NCBI GenBank assembly: GCA_011009095.1
Contig: VTPC01000439.1
Location: forward strand, 135,279 to 199,278
DNA: 64,000 bases
Source: Ignelater luminosus
Lineage: Eukaryota; Arthropoda; Insecta; Coleoptera; Elateridae
Reading direction: 5' to 3'
The position numbers were made by a program, and so were the translations under genes. The notes under the pieces were generated by a model, which saw nothing but the letters and a program-made list of their open reading frames with translations, made no database searches and was not told the DNA's origin. Each line of letters opens with the position of its first letter. The first letter of the stretch is position 1. Positions 59,835 to 64,000 of this stretch are shown piece by piece.

Positions 59835-59956
59835 TGTATAAATTTGGAAAGACAATTTTTTTAAGAAAATAAGCCATTATGCCAGTTCAAGTATATTCCA
59901 GCTGCCGCAATTCTTGCCGTTAATTACTAATGTTATACTCATTTTATTCCATCCAT

Positions 59957-59964
59957 CTACCTCA
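59957..59964 (+). promoter_or_regulatory. let-7 microRNA seed match 1 (8-mer)
   Basis: CTACCTCA is the perfect 8-mer complement to the let-7 seed (bases 2-8 plus the A opposite base 1), 123 nt after the stop codon. In Drosophila, abrupt is an established let-7 target at metamorphosis, with sites in its 3' UTR. Presence is seen directly; function in this species is inferred. Confidence 0.75.
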
Positions 59965-60034
59965 ATATTACCACACAAAATTCAAAGCAAATACAACTTT
60001 TTTCCTCCATAAGTAACTTAAAAATTCCATCCGT

Positions 60035-60042
60035 CTACCTCA
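60035..60042 (+). promoter_or_regulatory. let-7 microRNA seed match 2 (8-mer)
   Basis: A second perfect CTACCTCA, 78 nt after the first, in a similar local context (TTCCATCCGT before it, TTCCATCCAT before the first). Closely spaced paired let-7 sites often act together. A weaker 7-mer (TACCTCA) lies at 61736-61742 and would count only if the UTR extends that far. Confidence 0.75.
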
Positions 60043-60440
60043 AATACTCAGAAATAGAAATACTTTTTATTAAGATACAGGATAATAAGGGTTCTCGTGT
60101 GTATACGGTAATTTAAGATAGATTAAAAAAAATTTTTATTATTGGACTATGTTGCAGTTATATAAATTGACTTTTAAAATTGATGTTAAAATAAGATGTG
60201 TAGATTTGTACAATGTTTAGAAATGTCTATAAATCGTGCCAGATTGAATGTTGATTAGTATATATGTACCAGTGATTTTACACATAGTGTTTCAGGTTCC
60301 TGCAGGTTTACACAAAATGAAAAACTAATAATAATAATAATTTTTTATTAGCATACGATTTTTCAGTTGAAAGAAACAAAACTAAATAATAATAAAATAT
60401 ATTTAATAATTGCATGTCGGGAAGCACACAGATAAATAAA

Positions 60441-63400
60441 GTAAAAACGGGAATTTTATAATAGGAAAGACAAATATTTTGTTCGAATTATTAAATATAT
60501 TTGTATTGGTGAAAATAAGAAACAAGAAGAAAATCCTATTATATTGCAGTATACAGGACATTCTTATTCAGGTTACAATGGTACAAAAGGCTTTTGCCGA
60601 ATACTATTTTTGTATGAAATCTTAGATTATTATAATCTAATGTTATCGCTAATACTCGCAATATTCTTTCATCTTTAGATTCATTTAATGATGATTTTGA
60701 AAATTAATTCAAAAAAATGATGATCAAGTGGTATAAGATACTTCTAGGAATGCAAACATTCTTTGGTAACAAATTCTGTTGGCATTTTTAAAGTATGAAA
60801 TAAATGATACAAAGTATACTGGCGGTGGAAGTAGAACTCGTGTAAATTTTTACACAATTTGGACTGTAATAGAAAATATTGTTAACATGATATTCCACCA
60901 TGTATTGAAAACCAACCTCAAAAGCATAATTATCTAGAAAAAGGGAACCTCAAAAATATTTAAATTTCATTTTACAAATTCAGGAACTCGATAAGTCCTT
61001 TGCTAGAACAAATCTTCTATCTAATACGGTTAGCAAACCAAAAATTGGCACTAAATTTTAAAACTGCTTATTTAACAAAATACTTCAGATAAAGAATTCA
61101 AAATATGAAAATATTATTTAAGAACAAATAGATAGAAATAGATAGAACAAAATCGTTTAAAATAATCGCTATTGACTTCCCTTAACTTTAGTTAGCACTA
61201 AGTTTTCGCTTTCTAACTATTGTAGTATACATACTTTTGTCTTTAATGAGCCCCAAAAGTTCAATCAACCATAATCAAGGGACATTTGGAAAATTATTTT
61301 CTTTTATTTCCAATTCTTTAAAAATATCCACAGTTTTGCCATCATAATGATAAGAAAGAAAGAAAATAATCCTCCAAACATGCTCAAGTGTTACTGATTG
61401 AACATTTTTGGGCTCATTTATAAGCAAAAGAACATATTATTACAGTCACTCAACAGCGGAAACTCAACACCAACTAAAGCTAAGGATTAAAATATCAAGT
61501 TAAGGGAATTTGACAACGATTGCTTTAAATAACTGTGTAGAAATGATAATCAAAGAATTTCTGATGTTGCTTGATCTGGACTTTTATCTGTTCTTAAATA
61601 ATAATATTTTTATGCTTTGAATTCTTTATCTATAATAAATCATCGCAGTTAAAGCCATAATTTAAAGCAACAATTCTATTGTGATTCGTACACTTTATTG
61701 AACATGAGCATAGTGTTCTTGTCAGGTTGCTCCATTACCTCATATGTTTCCTGTGTATGTACATATTCCTCTGTGATTTAGTGTGTCTGGGACACTGGCG
61801 ATAGCCGATAAAAGAGAAAAGGTTACAAAGATAATTCTTTATCCCAAGTATTTTGTTAAGTAAACAATTTTGAGATTTAGTGCCAATTTTTGGTTCGGTA
61901 ACCTTATATAACTTGTTGCCGTAAAATTTTCTCCTAATACAAACTTTAACTTGCAATTGAGACATACGTAATCCTCAATAGTTATTTTGTCCTAGTAACT
62001 AATTGAAAAATAATTAAAAGAATCGAGTGGTAAAGTTAATCACCACTGTGCTGTTTGTGGTGATTAACCTTTTGAATTCATTTTTTTATTTCTAATTCTT
62101 GATAGCTTAAAACTAAATATCACTTAGGTATACTCATATGTTTCAATGAAATAGGGTTCAGCTAATTATAAATAAGATTCGTGCAAACAATGTTAAGAAT
62201 TCTTAATTTCATTTGTAAAAAACAAAGCCTTCAAGAAAGTGATAAATATTAATTCCTAAAATAATCGTAACTTATTTGATATAATAATAACTGACTTGAT
62301 CTCGTCCGAAACAGTTCTTATTAAAAGTTTATTTAATTCATCATTAAATGACTCTAATAAAATTTCATTCAATTAAATATGCTTCCATATTACACATATG
62401 CTTCCCAATATAAGCAATCTTTTGATGCTGCAAATGAAAACAATGGAGTTATACTAACGTCTTCATATTAAGGATAATCTCACATAATTTATACTCAGGT
62501 AGATTCATATTCATCTCTCAAAATTACAGTACAAATTCACATTTATAATTATTACTATTAAAAAGAGGTTTTTCCAGTTTTTTAATGATCATAATTTGGT
62601 TTTAATATTGATTTTTTTACTTAATTAGATATACTCATTAAATATACTACACTCTCATCCGTGATATACGAATCAGGTATAAATAGCAAATATATTCAGG
62701 TATCATAAATCAGGTAGATAAGTCATTTTTACTAATATCACACGCAAGTTTTATTAGTTTTTTACTTTTTCAAGTGTAAATATAAATATATATTAGTCCA
62801 ATTAATTGAACACTTCCAGTTGATTTCTTCCTTGACTTGTGTTGCCCTAAATTTATCTCTCTTCTCCATCAATATATACAAATAATAATTGTTTACAGAC
62901 TAAAAGGCAACATTCAGTCGATACACATGTCGGTAGTTCTTCCATTTATTTGTACTAGAATTGTTGCAATAGTGTTAATTAGTAATGCATTTTTTGAGAT
63001 TCATTATTTTTAAAAAAGCCTGAGTTGTATGAAAGTTCTTTGATTTCCTTGTTATATTTCAGCTTCATGCTAAAAAAATTGCTAAAGTAGGTGTAAAAAA
63101 ATTAAAAAGAGCAGAATGCAAGCTATCTGTAGTTAGTTGTACTCAGAGTAATGGTAATTGTTAAATGTTGACTAGAAAAGTTGTAATCGCTTACGTTTTA
63201 GTCAAGACTAGAAGTAACGTACATAAAACAAAAAAAACGTAGCGATAGAACTCGAAATAAAAAAAAAGGTCATTGTTAATTATTGCGTAAGTTTAGGATA
63301 GCTAGATTGTTAAATGCACACTGAAAACGCAACATGAATGTATACCGTTTTTTGAAATTAAGCATAGAAAAATATTTAATAATGTTCTTGAATATTTTTT

Positions 63401-63866
63401 GATGTGTACTTGATCATTATTTATTTTTAATTCTTTTGGAATTCATTTACGTGGTATGTATAACTTTTACCTATCTGATCACTAGGTGACCTTTGGCAAT
63501 ATTTACATTTTTATACCATGAATTGATTCTGAATATTATTACCATATATACGAAAATAAATTAGAGTTAAGCATATACAGGATGATCTAAAAAGGAAGTT
63601 TAGTAGTTGAGTATAATTGGTATATTATATAAAATGGGGTATTTTTTAGTCATGGTGATGATTAAAACTTTGGGTTGTTAAAAACGGCTTTATAATTACA
63701 AAAGCAAAATGATTATCTATAATCAAGGCTGGCATGAGGGGTACCATATAGTTCTAAAAATAAGATCCTACTATAAGGCAAAGCTTCCTAAATACTTAAT
63801 AAGTTCGAAATACCTGTACATATATAATTAAATGGACCCAACTCATATTGGAGTTCATTAATATAA
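60441..63866. other. Downstream AT-rich sequence (distal 3' UTR or intergenic)
   Basis: No gene recognised. It contains a cluster of CAGGTA words (62496-62717, separate entry) and a TACAGGATGATCTAAAAAGG word near 63577, similar to the ends of inverted-repeat elements. The minus-strand open frame at 61735-61965 has no recognised domain. Confidence 0.4.
62496..62717 (+). promoter_or_regulatory. Cluster of four CAGGTA motifs
   Basis: CAGGTAG at 62496-62502, CAGGTA at 62674-62679, CAGGTA at 62697-62702 and CAGGTAG at 62711-62717, all on the + strand. CAGGTAG is the binding word of the pioneer factor Zelda in insects, and CAGGTA also suits E-box/Snail-type factors. The last three are only 10-20 bases apart and share a TCAGGTA core, so a short degenerate repeat is an alternative explanation. 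Confidence 0.3.
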
Positions 63867-63980
63867 ATTAATAAATAAAGACTCCTCGTCCTCTGATGAA
63901 ACCAGAAAAAGGTCAAAACAGATTTGTCTAGAAATACGTTGTACAATTCTCACAGAGATGAGGAGTCTTTATTTATTAAT
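63867..63980. mobile_element. Short palindromic element, about 114 bp
   Basis: ATTAATAAATAAAGACTCCT (from 63867, continuing CGTCCTCTG) and AGGAGTCTTTATTTATTAAT (ending 63980, preceded by CAGAGATG) are reverse complements with two mismatches over 28 bp. The loop is about 58 nt. It resembles a small MITE or foldback. Because AATAAA appears in the left arm, it would also present a polyadenylation hexamer to + strand transcripts. Confidence 0.65.
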
Positions 63981-64000
63981 CTACCTAAATACCATTTTTA

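Larger units (their letters stand above)
59835..60440 (+). other. abrupt 3' UTR (proximal part)
   Basis: Non-coding, AT-rich sequence after the canonical stop codon. Candidate polyadenylation signals AATAAA occur at 60391-60396 and 60435-60440. The true 3' end may be further downstream, since insect abrupt transcripts can have long UTRs. The region contains the two let-7 seed matches listed separately. Confidence 0.6.

Overview
The window is from an insect nuclear genome. It is strongly AT-rich, has long introns with canonical GT/AG splice sites, and carries decayed LINE, piggyBac and Tc1 copies. It contains the protein-coding part of one host gene on the + strand, the BTB-zinc-finger transcription factor abrupt (ab). 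I identify it from recalled similarity to Drosophila Abrupt over the BTB domain, a central RESLLGQALE / GEDSNSSDT region, the zinc-finger pair and the C-terminal tail. The order of insect cannot be fixed by eye; a beetle or another holometabolous insect fits.

Layout. Bases 1-29285 are upstream or intergenic sequence with no host protein gene that I can support. They hold a 3'-terminal copy of a small repeat (372-489), a CpG-rich block that may be a promoter or 5' untranslated exon (about 14330-14660), a 285-bp tandem duplication (18103-18673), a decayed piggyBac transposase (about 19735-21060), an antisense LINE with an internal higher-order tandem repeat (about 23040-25320), a second 5'-truncated LINE on the + strand with an intact RNase H (about 25350-26290), its GC-rich tail, and a 207-bp inverted-repeat element (26997-27203).

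The ab coding region runs from the ATG at 29699 to the stop at 59834. Constitutive exons are 29699-29967, 35368-35518, 44548-45034 and 45200-45256. They encode BTB plus linker and end in phase 1. After them come four phase-matched zinc-finger exons. Three (A 50529-50941, B 51247-51521, C about 51759-52039) end in their own stop codons. The fourth (D 54968-55244) splices to the last exon (59102-59834) and gives canonical Abrupt, with a summed coding length of 1974 nt, or 657 aa. The locus therefore looks like a BTB gene with one DNA-binding end chosen from four, as in broad, fruitless, lola and mamo. The 3' UTR after 59834 carries two 8-mer let-7 seed matches, which fits the known let-7 control of abrupt in Drosophila.

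Introns hold a 563-bp tandem duplication (intron 1), a 1.3-kb foldback element (intron 1), an approximately 290-bp satellite interrupted by an assembly gap (intron 2), a decayed Tc1-like transposon with both inverted ends (intron 2), a dispersed 360-bp direct repeat (intron 4), and a small palindromic element after exon D. The last 4 kb is AT-rich 3' UTR or intergenic sequence and ends with another short palindromic element.
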